42,612 nt of DNA, from contig CATOSA010000016.1 in the NCBI GenBank assembly GCA_951812315.1, forward strand, positions 1-42,612. Reading direction: 5' to 3'. Within the stretch, counting starts at the first letter, position 1; every line of letters begins with the position of its first letter. Positions 1 to 9,041 of this stretch are shown here, in pieces. The notes under the pieces are model-generated. The model was not told the origin of the DNA. It saw only the letters and a list, made by a program, of their open reading frames with translations, and searched no databases. The stretch comes from an uncultured Burkholderiales bacterium (GTDB lineage: Bacteria; Pseudomonadota; Gammaproteobacteria; Burkholderiales; Eutrophovitaceae). The position numbers and the translations under genes were made by a program.

Positions 1-399
1 GCGCCAAGGTGGGTCAAAAACAAGGTGGGCCCCGCCTTTCGGCAGGCTGAGTTCGACATTCTTCTCTATGGAAAGGGCATTTCCCGGGAGGGTGAGATCA
101 TTGATCTGGGCGTTGCCCACAGGCTGGTTGACAAGGCGGGTGCCTGGTACAGCTATAACGGTGAGCGTATCGGCCAGGGCAAAGACAATGTTCGGGAGTA
201 TCTGAGAGAGCACAAAGAAATGGCGCGCGACATTGAAAACCGGGTTCGCGAGGCGGTCGGCATTCAGCCGCTCCGTGAGGAGGTCGAAGAGAAGAAAGCG
301 GACGAAGTAGCGGTCGACGCCGTAGGTATAACTTTCTCTGGTGTAATTTTCTTTTGGCTGAGGCCGCAAGCTTGCGGGTGCGGGCGCTTCGGTTGTTAG
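1..399 (+). CDS. recA: RecA recombinase, C-terminal part (partial, frame disturbed)
   Basis: This is the 3' end of RecA, the DNA-dependent ATPase that drives strand exchange and LexA cleavage. The recognisable C-terminal stretch reads FRQAEFDI, then [16 protein letters not shown], then [11 protein letters not shown] and GQGKDN, followed by an acidic tail, as in proteobacterial RecA. The gene enters from the left edge. Two oddities are visible. An extra G in the GGG at 11-13 breaks the usual AKV-VKNKV reading (AKV is in frame at 3-11, VKNKV in frame at 13-27). The FDI-YG junction also carries one extra Leu codon (FDILLYG). The open frame then runs past the acidic tail ([15 protein letters not shown]) into about 20 non-RecA residues that overlap recX; a TAG at 323-325 in another frame would end the protein just after that tail. 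Identity is sure; the exact 3' reading is not. Sequence errors or true frameshifts are both possible. Confidence 0.85.
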   Translation, partial: APRWVKNKVGPAFRQAEFDILLYGKGISREGEIIDLGVAHRLVDKAGAWYSYNGERIGQGKDNVREYLREHKEMARDIENRVREAVGIQPLREEVEEKKADEVAVDAVGITFSGVIFFWLRPQACGCGRFGC

Positions 400-797
400 C
401 CCGCCGCGAGTATTCGCGTTTCGAGTTACAGACCAGGCTTTCGTCGAACGGCGGCGATCCGGAGGAAATAAGCCAGCTGCTCGACCATTTTGAGGACAAG
501 GGCTGGATTTCCGAACAGCGGTTCGTGGACGCGGTCGTGCAGACCCGGCGTACACGCTTTGGCAGTATGAAGGTCCTCCACGAACTCAGGACGAAGGGTG
601 TTTCGGAGGATGGTCTTTCCCGCGCGCGCGATGCGCTAGCGGGGAGTGAGGTCAGCACCGCGCTCGACGTTTGGCAGAAAAAATTCGGCAACAAGCCGGT
701 TTCCATTTCCGAGCGCGCCAAACAGGCACGCTTTCTTGGCGGGCGTGGCTTCTCCGCGGACGTGGTACGAAAGGTTCTCGACGAAATTGATGACTAG
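354..797 (+). CDS. recX: Regulatory protein RecX
   Basis: RecX modulates RecA by binding along the filament and inhibiting ATPase and strand exchange. The 147-residue product has the RecX three-helix-repeat pattern: an N-terminal [15 protein letters not shown] segment, a middle [13 protein letters not shown] segment with the [13 protein letters not shown] continuation, and a C-terminal [18 protein letters not shown] repeat. Length is typical. The start used is TTG at 354; no strong Shine-Dalgarno precedes it, which suggests translation coupled to recA. It follows recA directly, as in most proteobacteria. The overlap with the recA open frame (46 nt) probably reflects the disturbed recA tail rather than a real overlap. 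Confidence 0.9.
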   Translation: MAEAASLRVRALRLLARREYSRFELQTRLSSNGGDPEEISQLLDHFEDKGWISEQRFVDAVVQTRRTRFGSMKVLHELRTKGVSEDGLSRARDALAGSEVSTALDVWQKKFGNKPVSISERAKQARFLGGRGFSADVVRKVLDEIDD

Positions 798-962
798 TGA
801 AGCGGTAAGCTAGCTCTCCGTCGGGGCGCGAATATCGGCTGCGCTCTTCTTTACAATCATGGCCTGTCTTATCGGTGCCGCCAGGATTAAATGATGTCCT
901 GGCAAGAAATGGTGCCTCACTGGTGATTCATTCGCCGGCCATTTTCTGGTAGGTTCAATGGG

Positions 963-3590
963 ATGAAAAGCGACGAAATACGTAAACGATTTTTGAAGTT
1001 CTTTGAGCGCAACGGCCACAGCATCGTCGCGTCCAGTCCGCTCGTCCCCGGTAACGATCCGACGCTATTGTTCACCAATGCTGGCATGGTGCAGTTCAAG
1101 GACGTCTTTCTCGGTCAGGACAAGCGGCCGTACTCGCGTGCGACTACGTCTCAGCGCTGCGTACGCGCCGGCGGCAAGCACAACGACCTGGAAAATGTTG
1201 GCTATACAGCCCGCCACCACACATTTTTCGAAATGGTGGGAAACTTCAGCTTTGGCGATTATTTCAAGCGCGACGCCATTCGCTTTTCGTGGCAGCTCCT
1301 GACGGAAGAATTCGGCCTTGATCCCGATCGAATGTGGATCACCGTGTACGAAACGGACGATGAGGCCTATGACATCTGGGCCAATGACATCAAGGTTCCT
1401 GCCGAGCGAATCGCCCGTATCGGCGACAAGCCGGGCGGGCCGAAATACCAGAGCGATAATTTCTGGCAAATGGGCGATACCGGACCTTGTGGCCCGTGTT
1501 CGGAAATTTTCTGGGACCACGGACCTGGTGTTGAGGGAGGACCACCCGGAAGCGCGAATGAAGACGGCGATCGTTATATTGAAATCTGGAATCTCGTGTT
1601 CATGCAGTTCAATCGAGACGAAGCGGGGACGCTGAACCCGCTGCCAAAACCGTCAGTCGATACCGGCATGGGGCTGGAACGCATTGCCGCCGTGTTGCAG
1701 GGATTGCATTCGAATTACGAGATTGACCTGTTTCAGGATCTTATCAAGGCTGCGGCGCGTGTTACCGGCGCGACTGATCTTGAAAGTAACTCGCTCAAGG
1801 TAATCGCCGATCACATACGCGCCTGCAGTTTCCTGATTGTCGATGGTGTCATCCCGGGAAATGAAGGTCGCGGATATGTGTTGCGGCGAATCATCCGGCG
1901 CGCAATTCGCCATGGATACAAACTCGGCTGCAACAAACCGTTCTTTTACAAACTGGTGGACGATCTGTCTCGCGTCATGGGAGACGCCTATCCGGAACTG
2001 CCGGCATCTGCACAGCGCGTCGCCGAAACGTTGAAACAGGAAGAGGAGCGATTTGCCGAAACGCTTGAAAATGGCATGGGCGTGCTCGAAAGTGCGCTGC
2101 ATCGCGAAGACAGGATGCTCGACGGCGAAACCGTTTTCCGTCTCTATGACACCTTCGGTTTTCCGGTTGATCTGACTGCGGACATCGCGCGAGAAAGAGG
2201 CGTGCAGGTTGACTTCGCCGGCTTCGAGTCGGCAATGGAGGCGCAGCGCGAGCGCGCACGGGCAGCGTCACGGTTCCAGAGTGCGCGCGGCGTTGAATAT
2301 GAAGGGCAGGCCACGCAATTTGATGGTTACGAGACGCTCAACGAACCGGCGAGTGTGGTCGCCCTGTATCACGATGGTTCGTCCGTCGACAGATTCGAGG
2401 CCGGCGAGCATGGCATTGTCGTGCTCGACCGTACGCCTTTCTACGCTGAATCGGGTGGTCAGGTCGGCGACCGGGGCATACTTGTAACGACGTCGAGTCC
2501 GTTTGCGACGGTCAAGGTCGAGGACACGCAGAAGATACGTGCCGAAGTGTTCGGTCATCACGGACAGGTTGTTAAAGGCGGGCTCAAGGTCGGCGATGTG
2601 GTCAATGCCCAGGTTGATTTACGCTTGCGCAATGCCACGATGTTCAATCATTCCGCCACTCATCTCATGCACGCGGCCTTGCGCAAGGTGCTCGGCGATC
2701 ACGTGCAGCAAAAGGGTTCGCTGGTCGATGAGCACAAGACGCGGTTCGATTTCTCGCATCCCAAACCGATGAAACCCGATGATATCGCCCGCGTTGAATC
2801 CATCGTCAACGAGGAGATTCGCCGCAATCTGCCGGTCAAGGCACGCGTGATGAAGTATGACGACGCGATCAAGGCCAGAGCGATGGCGCTATTCGGCGAG
2901 AAGTATGGTGACGAAGTGCGCGTAATCGGGATGGGTGATTTCTCCACAGAATTGTGCGGTGGCACGCACGTGTCCCGCAGTGGTGATATCGGACTGTTCA
3001 AGGTCGTTCTGGAAACAGGAGTTGCGGCTGGCATTCGCCGCCTGGAAGCAGTGACAGCTCACACGGCGCTTGACTACGTGCAGAGGCGCGAATCGCAATT
3101 TAGCGAGATTGCCGCGGCGTTGAAAGCGGCTCCCGAAGAGGTTGAGCACAGACTGGTTCAGGTTCTGGAGAATGTAAAACGTCTCGAGAAAGAACTTTCG
3201 CGTCTCAAATCCAAGATCGCAAGCGCGCAGGGCGACGACCTTGCCGATCAGGCGGTGAGTGTCGGGTCGGCCAAGGTGCTGGCTGCGAATCTGGATGGTG
3301 CCGACATGAAAACGCTGCGCGAGACCGTCGACAAGCTCAAGGATAAACTGGAAAGTGCGGTCATCGTGCTCGGCAGTTCGAATAAAGGCAAGGTCAGTTT
3401 GATCGCCGGGGTGACCGGTAATCTCACTTCCACACTCAAGGCTGGCGAATTGGTCAACTTCGTGGCCGGGCAGGTTGGTGGAAAGGGAGGAGGGCGCGCC
3501 GATATGGCACAAGCCGGTGGAACCGATGCCGCAGCTTTGCCGAAAGCGCTGGCAAGTGTAGAGGGTTGGGTCAGGGAATCGTTTTCGTAA
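963..3590 (+). CDS. alaS: Alanyl-tRNA synthetase
   Basis: Class II synthetase that charges tRNA-Ala and edits mischarged Ser/Gly. The 875-residue protein has the full family layout. The N-terminal catalytic domain opens with [15 protein letters not shown], and motif 2 lies around the [16 protein letters not shown] segment. The editing domain carries the zinc-binding HSATH motif near residue 561 and the CGGTH motif near residue 664. A coiled-coil linker ([17 protein letters not shown]) leads to the C-Ala domain ending in [15 protein letters not shown]. Length matches the family (about 870-880). ATG at 963 is used; GGTAGG lies about 9 nt upstream. It follows recX after a 165-bp gap and converges with the phosphomannomutase gene. 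Confidence 0.97.
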   Translation: MKSDEIRKRFLKFFERNGHSIVASSPLVPGNDPTLLFTNAGMVQFKDVFLGQDKRPYSRATTSQRCVRAGGKHNDLENVGYTARHHTFFEMVGNFSFGDYFKRDAIRFSWQLLTEEFGLDPDRMWITVYETDDEAYDIWANDIKVPAERIARIGDKPGGPKYQSDNFWQMGDTGPCGPCSEIFWDHGPGVEGGPPGSANEDGDRYIEIWNLVFMQFNRDEAGTLNPLPKPSVDTGMGLERIAAVLQGLHSNYEIDLFQDLIKAAARVTGATDLESNSLKVIADHIRACSFLIVDGVIPGNEGRGYVLRRIIRRAIRHGYKLGCNKPFFYKLVDDLSRVMGDAYPELPASAQRVAETLKQEEERFAETLENGMGVLESALHREDRMLDGETVFRLYDTFGFPVDLTADIARERGVQVDFAGFESAMEAQRERARAASRFQSARGVEYEGQATQFDGYETLNEPASVVALYHDGSSVDRFEAGEHGIVVLDRTPFYAESGGQVGDRGILVTTSSPFATVKVEDTQKIRAEVFGHHGQVVKGGLKVGDVVNAQVDLRLRNATMFNHSATHLMHAALRKVLGDHVQQKGSLVDEHKTRFDFSHPKPMKPDDIARVESIVNEEIRRNLPVKARVMKYDDAIKARAMALFGEKYGDEVRVIGMGDFSTELCGGTHVSRSGDIGLFKVVLETGVAAGIRRLEAVTAHTALDYVQRRESQFSEIAAALKAAPEEVEHRLVQVLENVKRLEKELSRLKSKIASAQGDDLADQAVSVGSAKVLAANLDGADMKTLRETVDKLKDKLESAVIVLGSSNKGKVSLIAGVTGNLTSTLKAGELVNFVAGQVGGKGGGRADMAQAGGTDAAALPKALASVEGWVRESFS

Positions 3591-3607
3591 ATCTGCTGTT
3601 CCCAGCC

Positions 3608-3641
3608 GCAGGTCGGATTGCGCTACGCTAATCCGACCTGC
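3608..3641. repeat. Perfect 12-bp palindrome between convergent genes (REP-like / bidirectional terminator)
   Basis: GCAGGTCGGATT at 3608-3619 is the exact reverse complement of AATCCGACCTGC at 3630-3641, with a 10-nt loop. It lies 17 bp after the alaS stop and 32 bp before the end of the convergent phosphomannomutase gene, so it can serve both as a hairpin terminator. No long T-tract follows on either strand. The GGTCGGATT...AATCCGACC core resembles dispersed palindromic sequences I recall from several proteobacterial genomes; that link is memory, not something this window can prove, as only one copy is present here. Confidence 0.75.
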
Positions 3642-3673
3642 AATACTGTGCCATTCCGGCCAAAAAGCTGTCG

Positions 3674-5047
3674 CTAGAAAGGTAGTTGCAGGTCCGATCT
3701 GGTTTGCAGGAGGACTTTCCTAAACGCTTCCTGAATACGCGCTAGAGCGGCATCGTCGTCGGCCTCAAATCGGAGCACAACCACCGGAGTCGTATTGGAC
3801 GCGCGCGCCAGACCGAAGCCATCCGGGTATTCGACTCTTAGTCCGTCTATCTTGATAATTTCTGTTGCACCCGGAAATTGTGCCGCCTCGCGCAGCAAAT
3901 CGATAAACGCATAGTTCTCTCCTTCGGAGAATTTGATTTGCAACTCTGGTGTGTTGACGGAATCGGGCAACTGATCGAACACAGCCTTGATGTTCTGCTG
4001 CGCACTTAGATATTCGAGCAAGCGAGCGCCAGCATATAGGCCATCGTCGAAGCCGTACCAGCGCTCTCCAAAGAAAATGTGACCGCTCATCTCGCCGGCA
4101 AGCGGCGATCCGGTTTCTTTCAGTTTCGCCTTGATCAGGGAGTGGCCGGTTTTCCACATCGTGGCTTTGCCGCCATGTTTGCGTACCCACGGCGCCAGAT
4201 TTCGGGTGCATTTAACGTCAAACAGAATCTCGCTGCCCGGTTTGCGCGACAGTACATCGGCGGCGAACAGCATGAGTTGGCGATCGGGAAAAATGATGTT
4301 TCCCTCGCGCGTGACAACGCCGAGGCGGTCACCATCACCGTCGAAAGCCAGCCCGATTTCGGCGTCACCGCTGTGCAACGCTTCAATAAGGTCTGCGAGA
4401 TTGGCTGGTTGCGAAGGGTCGGGATGATGATTCGGAAAGGTACCGTCAACTTCACAAAACAGTTCTTCTACTTCGCATCCGAGGCGTTTGTACAGTTCAG
4501 GCGCAAATGCGCCGGCAATGCCGTTTCCGCAGTCAACGGCAATACGCATCGGCCGGGCAAGTTTGATGTCGGAAGTGCCCTTGTCATAGTATGCGGCCGC
4601 AATTTCGCGTTCTGATATGGCGCCATTTCCGTTGTGCAGATCAGCGTTCTCGATTCGGGTTCGCAATGCGCTGATTTGCTCTCCGGAGAGCGTTTCGCCA
4701 GCGAGCATCATCTTCAGGCCGTTATAGTCTGGAGGATTGTGGCTGCCGGTAACCATTACGCCACTGCCTGTTCCAAAATGATGGGCGGCAAAATATAGAA
4801 TTGGCGTAGTGACTCTTCCGACGTCGATCACATCTACGCCGGCGCGCTGAAGCCCGCGCGCAAGCGCGCCTGCCAGTTCAGGGCCGGACAGGCGACCATC
4901 GCGGCCGATGCATACAGCCTTGCTTTTTCGCTCGATGGCTTCTGAACCGATTGCGTGGCCGATGGCTTCAACAGATTCTGCCGTCAGGGTATCGCCAACG
5001 ATTCCGCGGATATCGTAGGCCTTGAATATTTGTTTTGCTGGAAGCAT
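3674..5047 (-). CDS. Phosphomannomutase/phosphoglucomutase (AlgC/ManB type)
   Basis: Interconverts hexose 6- and 1-phosphates (mannose and/or glucose) for LPS, exopolysaccharide and glycogen precursors. The 457-residue protein opens with IFKAYDIRGIVGD. It has the phosphoserine loop TGSHNPPDYNG near residue 100, the metal-binding loop DGDGDR near 234, a sugar-binding GEMSGH segment in domain 3, and an RVEYPDGFGLARAS phosphate-binding loop in domain 4. An open frame extends 58 codons upstream, but ATG at 5047 is chosen because homology begins there and the extension would overlap the preceding hydrolase gene. It follows that hydrolase gene by 56 bp and is probably co-transcribed with the waaF group, which fits a role in envelope sugars. 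Confidence 0.93.
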   Translation of the reverse strand: MLPAKQIFKAYDIRGIVGDTLTAESVEAIGHAIGSEAIERKSKAVCIGRDGRLSGPELAGALARGLQRAGVDVIDVGRVTTPILYFAAHHFGTGSGVMVTGSHNPPDYNGLKMMLAGETLSGEQISALRTRIENADLHNGNGAISEREIAAAYYDKGTSDIKLARPMRIAVDCGNGIAGAFAPELYKRLGCEVEELFCEVDGTFPNHHPDPSQPANLADLIEALHSGDAEIGLAFDGDGDRLGVVTREGNIIFPDRQLMLFAADVLSRKPGSEILFDVKCTRNLAPWVRKHGGKATMWKTGHSLIKAKLKETGSPLAGEMSGHIFFGERWYGFDDGLYAGARLLEYLSAQQNIKAVFDQLPDSVNTPELQIKFSEGENYAFIDLLREAAQFPGATEIIKIDGLRVEYPDGFGLARASNTTPVVVLRFEADDDAALARIQEAFRKVLLQTRSDLQLPF

Positions 5048-5103
5048 GGGTTCTATATCAGTAAGCGAATTTAGTGTGATGTCGGCGATAACCACTTGAG
5101 GCG

Positions 5104-6138
5104 TCAGGTTCTCACTTTGCTCTCGAAATCGTTGTGTGTCTCGTGCGCGTTGCTCGCGCCGGCAAGATGCCGGTTGTTCAGATGCTGTGCGAAAAATCCG
5201 AGCGTTCGCTCGGGAAGCCACGAGAGCTTACCCGGAAACGCCCCCGTCACGAAACCGACATGCCCGCCACGTTCAGTGAATTCAAATTCAACCGGGCCGT
5301 TCTCCGGCCTGTCTTTCGGTAGATGGCGCCCGGGCAGAAACGGGTCGTTGCGCGCATGGACTATCAAGGTTGGCACGGTGATCCTGTCAAGTTCGCTGAT
5401 GGTGCTGGCGCGAGTCCAGTAGTCGACGACATCGCGAAAGCCGTGAACGGGGGCGGTGAACACGTCGTCGAAGGCGCGCAAGGAGTTGGCCGTGCGTACC
5501 CCGTGAATGTTGGCAAGATCCGGATAGCGGGCCAGTTTTTCAAACGCCTTTTTTCTGAGGGTACGCAGAAAATGGCGGCCATAGACCCGATTGATTCCTG
5601 AACTGAGCCGATGACCGGCCGTCATCAGGTCAATCGGTGCGGATATGACTGCGCTTGCGCTTAGTACCCTTCCGGCCGCTGTGCCCTGGCGAGCGAGCCA
5701 TTTCAGCAAGGCGTTTCCGCCGAGCGATACACCGGTCCCGTACAAGTAACCACTGACGCGGGCGCGAACTTGGCGCAGCATCCAGTCGATCTCGTCTGCA
5801 TCGCCGGAATGATAGGCGCGCGCCAGTCGATTGGGCTCACCGCTACAACCGCGAAAATGTACGACCACGCCGCGCCAGCCGCGCGCCGCGACCGCGTGCA
5901 TCATTGCACTTGCGTAATGGCTGCTCGAGGATCCTTCGAGTCCGTGAAAAAGGATGACAGTTGGATTGTCCGCAGGCGCGTCCAGCCAGTCGAAATCAAC
6001 GAAATCCCCGTCGGGCGTGTCAATGCGTTCGCGGCGGTAAGCAGGTGGCCGTCTGCGCAGGAAGAAAAAAGGATAAACGGTCTGCAGATGGCCTCCGGGC
6101 AACCACCACGGCGCATTGTAGCGAAACTTATCGGCCAT
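5104..6138 (-). CDS. YheT-family alpha/beta hydrolase
   Basis: Predicted serine esterase of the YheT/ABHD1-3 (UPF0017) family; the substrate is unknown. The 344-residue protein has the family opening WWLPGGHLQTVYP, the oxyanion-region HGLEGSSSSHYA, the HFRGCSGEPN signature, nucleophile elbow GVSLGGN (Ser near residue 136), acid Asp in HARNDPF (near 263) and catalytic His in GGHVGFV (near 294). An in-frame extension of 27 codons exists upstream, but ATG at 6138 is preferred: it overlaps the stop of the NTF2-like gene by one base (TGATG), which suggests translational coupling. The phosphomannomutase gene follows. Confidence 0.92.
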   Translation of the reverse strand: MADKFRYNAPWWLPGGHLQTVYPFFFLRRRPPAYRRERIDTPDGDFVDFDWLDAPADNPTVILFHGLEGSSSSHYASAMMHAVAARGWRGVVVHFRGCSGEPNRLARAYHSGDADEIDWMLRQVRARVSGYLYGTGVSLGGNALLKWLARQGTAAGRVLSASAVISAPIDLMTAGHRLSSGINRVYGRHFLRTLRKKAFEKLARYPDLANIHGVRTANSLRAFDDVFTAPVHGFRDVVDYWTRASTISELDRITVPTLIVHARNDPFLPGRHLPKDRPENGPVEFEFTERGGHVGFVTGAFPGKLSWLPERTLGFFAQHLNNRHLAGASNAHETHNDFESKVRT

Positions 6139-6566
6139 CAGTGCAACACCGTGGGTTCCTGTTGTTCCTGCAAAGGTCGAGAGGGGATCGGCGACGCATG
6201 ATGCAGCAGCATTTTCCACCCATGGTCGGTGCGCGCGAATACGTTGGTGGCGATGGCACTTGCCGGCGGGTGTGCGCCGGCGCGATGGGTCATTTGTTCA
6301 CAAACGCTGTGAATTGACAGCATCCTTGCCTGATGAGATTTGCTGTTAACAATCTTGAATATCAGCTGCGGGCCGTGCATGAATATTTGCCGCCACGATT
6401 CGTGGACCTCGGCCGGGCCGCAATGACGCACGCCCCCGGGGTGGATGCAAATGATATCTTCGTCCGTCGACCATACCGCCATCATCTGCGCCAGGTTTGC
6501 GCTCTGGATTGCTTCGTAGAACGCCTTTTGTGCGTCCTGGGCAGTCGCAAAATTGGTGTCAGTCAC
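6138..6566 (-). CDS. NTF2-like / SnoaL-like protein
   Basis: Small (142-residue) cone-fold protein of the nuclear transport factor 2 / SnoaL / DUF4440 type. The pattern is an N-terminal helix (ATAQDAQKAFYEAIQSANLAQMM), then W-x-DED-IICIHPGG, a VHESWRQIF helix and a strand-rich end with FARTDHGWKMLLHHASP. Such proteins bind small hydrophobic ligands or act as accessory subunits; a specific function cannot be assigned. Its start overlaps the waaF stop by 4 nt (ATGA) and its stop overlaps the hydrolase start by 1 nt, so it sits in a tightly coupled operon. The last 12 residues are poorly conserved in type and may be variable. Confidence 0.85.
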   Translation of the reverse strand: MTDTNFATAQDAQKAFYEAIQSANLAQMMAVWSTDEDIICIHPGGVRHCGPAEVHESWRQIFMHGPQLIFKIVNSKSHQARMLSIHSVCEQMTHRAGAHPPASAIATNVFARTDHGWKMLLHHASPIPSRPLQEQQEPTVLH

Positions 6567-7600
6567 AGATTCACGCCAAGTGCCTTGATGGTTTCAATTA
6601 CTTTGTCCGGCCCGAGTTTCTGCATGCAATCGAAATGTTTGAGCGGACATGTGCGGGCAAAGCACGGACTGCATGGCAGGTCGAGTTTGACGACTTGAGC
6701 GCGGCTGGACAGGGGCGGCGTAAACCCGGGCGAACTGGATCCATAGATTGCAACAGTCGGGCGGTCAAGAGCGGCTGCGACGTGCATCAGTCCGGAATCA
6801 TTGGTGACGACCAACTCGGCCGCGGACAACAGGTTGATGGCGTCATCGAGGCTGGTGCTGCCACAAAGATTTATTGCGACATCGCCACTGTCACGTGCTA
6901 TTTCGTCGCCGACCGTTTTGTCGGCGGCTGAACCCAGAAGCCAGACTGAAAATCCGCGCTCGGCCAGTTGTTTAGCCAGGCTTGCGAAGTGCCGGGTTGG
7001 CCAGCGCTTGGCAGGACCGTACTCGGCACCCGGGCAGAAGCAGGCTACGCGCGCCTGCAATGGCAGATCATGTTGCTCGAGCGTCGCCGCGCGCTGTGCG
7101 GGGTCGACGCTTATCTTCGGATTGGCAAGCGGCCTCGCGAGGACTGTATTGGCTGGTTGGGCAAGCCACGCAAAACGTTCAACCATCAGGGGTAGCGCTT
7201 GCTTGTCCAGAGGACGGCGATCGGTCAGCAGTCCGTATCGCATTTCGCCTTTGTAACCAATGCGAGCAGGAATACCCGCAAACCAGGGAACAAGGGCACT
7301 TTTCAGTGAGTTGGGAAGAACATATGTGGCCGCATAGCCGCGTCGGGCAAGCTTGCGTCCGAGTCTGTAGCGTGCGCCGAGCCCAAGTTGGCCGTGCCTG
7401 AACGGGTTCTCAATCGTGTCCGCGACCTCGGGCATGCGCCGGTAAACCGGTAACACCCAACTGGCGGTGAGCACGTCAATTGCCGGTGCCGGCGCCCGTC
7501 TGGAGAGGCGCTCCAGCAACGGTTGCGAAAGAACGGCATCGCCGATCCAGGACGGAGCGACGACAAGTATCCTGTTGGCGTGATTTTCCGTGCGGCTCAT
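6563..7600 (-). CDS. waaF: Lipopolysaccharide heptosyltransferase II
   Basis: GT9 glycosyltransferase that adds the second L-glycero-D-manno-heptose to the LPS inner core on the cytoplasmic face of the inner membrane. The 345-residue protein starts with ILVVAPSWIGDAVLSQPLL, the typical WaaF N-terminus. It has the ADP-heptose-binding CPGAEYGPAKRWP segment in the middle and the NDSGLMHVAAAL motif near residue 262 followed by AIYGSSSPGFTPP. Near the end come paired cysteines (CSPCFARTCPLKHFDCM), also a WaaF trait. ATG at 7600 is used. It is the first gene of a run coupled to the NTF2-like protein, and the downstream sugar-phosphate mutase supports an envelope role. Confidence 0.95.
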   Translation of the reverse strand: MSRTENHANRILVVAPSWIGDAVLSQPLLERLSRRAPAPAIDVLTASWVLPVYRRMPEVADTIENPFRHGQLGLGARYRLGRKLARRGYAATYVLPNSLKSALVPWFAGIPARIGYKGEMRYGLLTDRRPLDKQALPLMVERFAWLAQPANTVLARPLANPKISVDPAQRAATLEQHDLPLQARVACFCPGAEYGPAKRWPTRHFASLAKQLAERGFSVWLLGSAADKTVGDEIARDSGDVAINLCGSTSLDDAINLLSAAELVVTNDSGLMHVAAALDRPTVAIYGSSSPGFTPPLSSRAQVVKLDLPCSPCFARTCPLKHFDCMQKLGPDKVIETIKALGVNL

Positions 7601-7770
7601 CTTGACTGGCGGTGGTTTTGTGTCAGCTGCCGCAAATGCCCTGTTGAACGGAGCAACGGTGCTTGCGGTGAAACTGGGGAAACCGCAGCGCGCTTTCCGG
7701 GATCAACCGCATAACTACCTTCCCGATGAATGCGCACACTGCGCGTCGTGCCTGTAATTCACAGCACCCA

Positions 7771-7845
7771 TCCTTGAATTTCCGTTTCTTGAAATCCTGC
7801 TCCTTGAGAGCCTGTTCCTCGAGATGCTAGTCCTTCAGCACGTAG
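7771..7845. repeat. Degenerate tandem array, 5 x 15 bp
   Basis: Five consecutive 15-mers, each starting TCCT or TTCT: 7771-7785, 7786-7800, 7801-7815, 7816-7830 and 7831-7845, with approximate consensus TCCTTGAGATCCTGT. The right-hand two units lie in or across the 3' end of the CHCC zinc-finger gene (its stop is 7827-7829); the left three are in the spacer. The array thus looks like serial duplication of the gene's own last codons. Confidence 0.8.
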
Positions 7846-8009
7846 CGCGTTCCGCAATATGGGCAAAGTGTTTCGCCGGTTTCCTCGATTGGCAGGTAAA
7901 CGCGCGGATGCGCATTCCAAAGCAGCTGCTCGTCAGTCGGACAGTGCAACGGAAGATTCATTGCAGATACTTCAACCCTTCGTTCTTGCGAAGTCTGGTC
8001 GTTTTTCAT
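7827..8009 (-). CDS. CHCC-type zinc-finger protein (NDUFS6/zf-CHCC family)
   Basis: Small zinc-binding protein of the zf-CHCC family, related to the 13-kDa (NDUFS6) accessory subunit of complex I. The ligand pattern is plain: C in PLHCP, H in NAHPRV, and the CPYC pair in ETLCPYCGTRY, preceding a terminal VLKD. About 60 residues from ATG 8009; another ATG at 8027 would add METDRP. Both candidate starts lie inside a degenerate tandem repeat, so the N-terminus is uncertain; the conserved part begins around VEVSAMNLPLHCP. It sits between ilvE and waaF, a neighbourhood familiar from betaproteobacteria. Function is unproven; a metal or Fe-S related role is inferred from the family. Confidence 0.9.
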   Translation of the reverse strand: MKNDQTSQERRVEVSAMNLPLHCPTDEQLLWNAHPRVYLPIEETGETLCPYCGTRYVLKD

Positions 8010-8101
8010 CGGACGGTCAGTTTCCATCAGACGATTGCTTCCATCAGAAAATCGGTTCAGTCAAAAATCGGTTCTATCAAAGCTGGTTCTATCAAAACCG
8101 G
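8002..8101. repeat. Degenerate tandem array, 6 units of 19 falling to 15 bp
   Basis: Six units each beginning TT: 8002-8020 (19 bp), 8021-8038 (18), 8039-8055 (17), 8056-8071 (16), 8072-8086 (15) and 8087-8101 (15). The last two are TTCTATCAAAGCTGG and TTCTATCAAAACCGG. The array fills nearly all the gap between ilvE and the zinc-finger gene and runs into that gene's first codons; candidate ATG starts lie in the first two units on the complementary strand. Confidence 0.82.
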
Positions 8102-8120
8102 CGCGACAATTTTGCGATGC

Positions 8121-9041
8121 TCAGACGACAGTTAACCATGATCGGTGTTTCTCCGAGCGGCCGTTGACGGCGTCAAAGAACATCGATTGCAACTTTTCGG
8201 TAACTGGCCCACGCGTACCGGCGCCGATCAATCGGCTGTCGAGTTCGCGAATGGGAGTAACTTCAGCGGCTGTTCCGGTAAAGAATGCCTCGTCGGCAAT
8301 ATAGATGTCGTCCCGTGTGAGCCGGGTTGACTCGATTTCCAGTCCGATATCCCGAGCGAGTGTAATCAGCGTATCGCGGGTGATACCAATCAGTGCCGAT
8401 GTAAGTTCGGGCTCGTAGAGCTTGCCATTCTTCACGATGAACAGGTTCTCGCCGGTTCCCTCGGCGACAAAGCCGTCGACATCGAGGAGTAACGCTTCGT
8501 CGTAACCGTGGTCGATAGCCTCCTGATTCGCAAGAATGGAATTCGCGTAGGTACCGGAATACTTTGCGCGGCACATGGTGACATTGACGTGATGTCGCGA
8601 GTAGCTGGCTGTTTTCACACGGATGCCTTTTTCTATACCATCCGCGCCCAGATAGGCACCCCACGGCCAGGCTGCTACCGCGACATGAACGGTAGCCCCT
8701 TGAGGAGAAACGCCCATTTTCTCCGACCCGTAGAACGCGATCGGTCTGACGTAGCACGACTTGAGGCGATTTTCCCGCACGACGTCGAGACAGGCCTTCA
8801 ACAGTGTTTCCCGCTCGTAGGGAATTTTCATCATATAGATGTGAGCAGAGTCGTACAGCCTGTTGATATGCTCCTCTAGCCTGAATATTGCTGTTCCAGC
8901 CGAGGTCTCATACGCTCGAAGGCCCTCGAAGACGGCCAGACCATAGTGCAGAGAATGCGTCAGCACATGCGTCGTCGCATTGCGCCACGGCACCATTTTG
9001 CCGTCGTACCATATGACGCCGTCCAGATCCGCCATCGACAT
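8121..9041 (-). CDS. ilvE: Branched-chain amino acid aminotransferase
   Basis: PLP-dependent fold-type IV transaminase for the last step of Leu, Ile and Val synthesis. The 306-residue protein opens with DGVIWYDGKMVPW and THSLHYGLAVFEGLRAYE. The PLP lysine lies near residue 159 in RAKYSGTYANS, and the GTGENLFIVKNG motif and the TGTAAEVTPI segment follow; all are typical of IlvE. ATG at 9041 is chosen because GAGGGG lies 9 nt upstream and homology starts here; a longer open frame extends further upstream but lacks family similarity. Length agrees with the family (about 305). It is divergent from the adenylate cyclase gene. Confidence 0.95.
   Translation of the reverse strand: MSMADLDGVIWYDGKMVPWRNATTHVLTHSLHYGLAVFEGLRAYETSAGTAIFRLEEHINRLYDSAHIYMMKIPYERETLLKACLDVVRENRLKSCYVRPIAFYGSEKMGVSPQGATVHVAVAAWPWGAYLGADGIEKGIRVKTASYSRHHVNVTMCRAKYSGTYANSILANQEAIDHGYDEALLLDVDGFVAEGTGENLFIVKNGKLYEPELTSALIGITRDTLITLARDIGLEIESTRLTRDDIYIADEAFFTGTAAEVTPIRELDSRLIGAGTRGPVTEKLQSMFFDAVNGRSEKHRSWLTVV

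Noticed and set aside
98..721. 207-codon minus-strand frame opposite recA/recX
   Set aside because: Shadow of two confident genes; Arg/Ser/Pro-rich composition typical of antisense reading.
2889..3512. 207-codon minus-strand frame opposite alaS
   Set aside because: Antisense shadow of the C-Ala domain region.
7771..8101. Possible CRISPR-like arrays flanking the zinc-finger gene
   Set aside because: Units are contiguous, degenerate and without unique spacers; no cas genes nearby.
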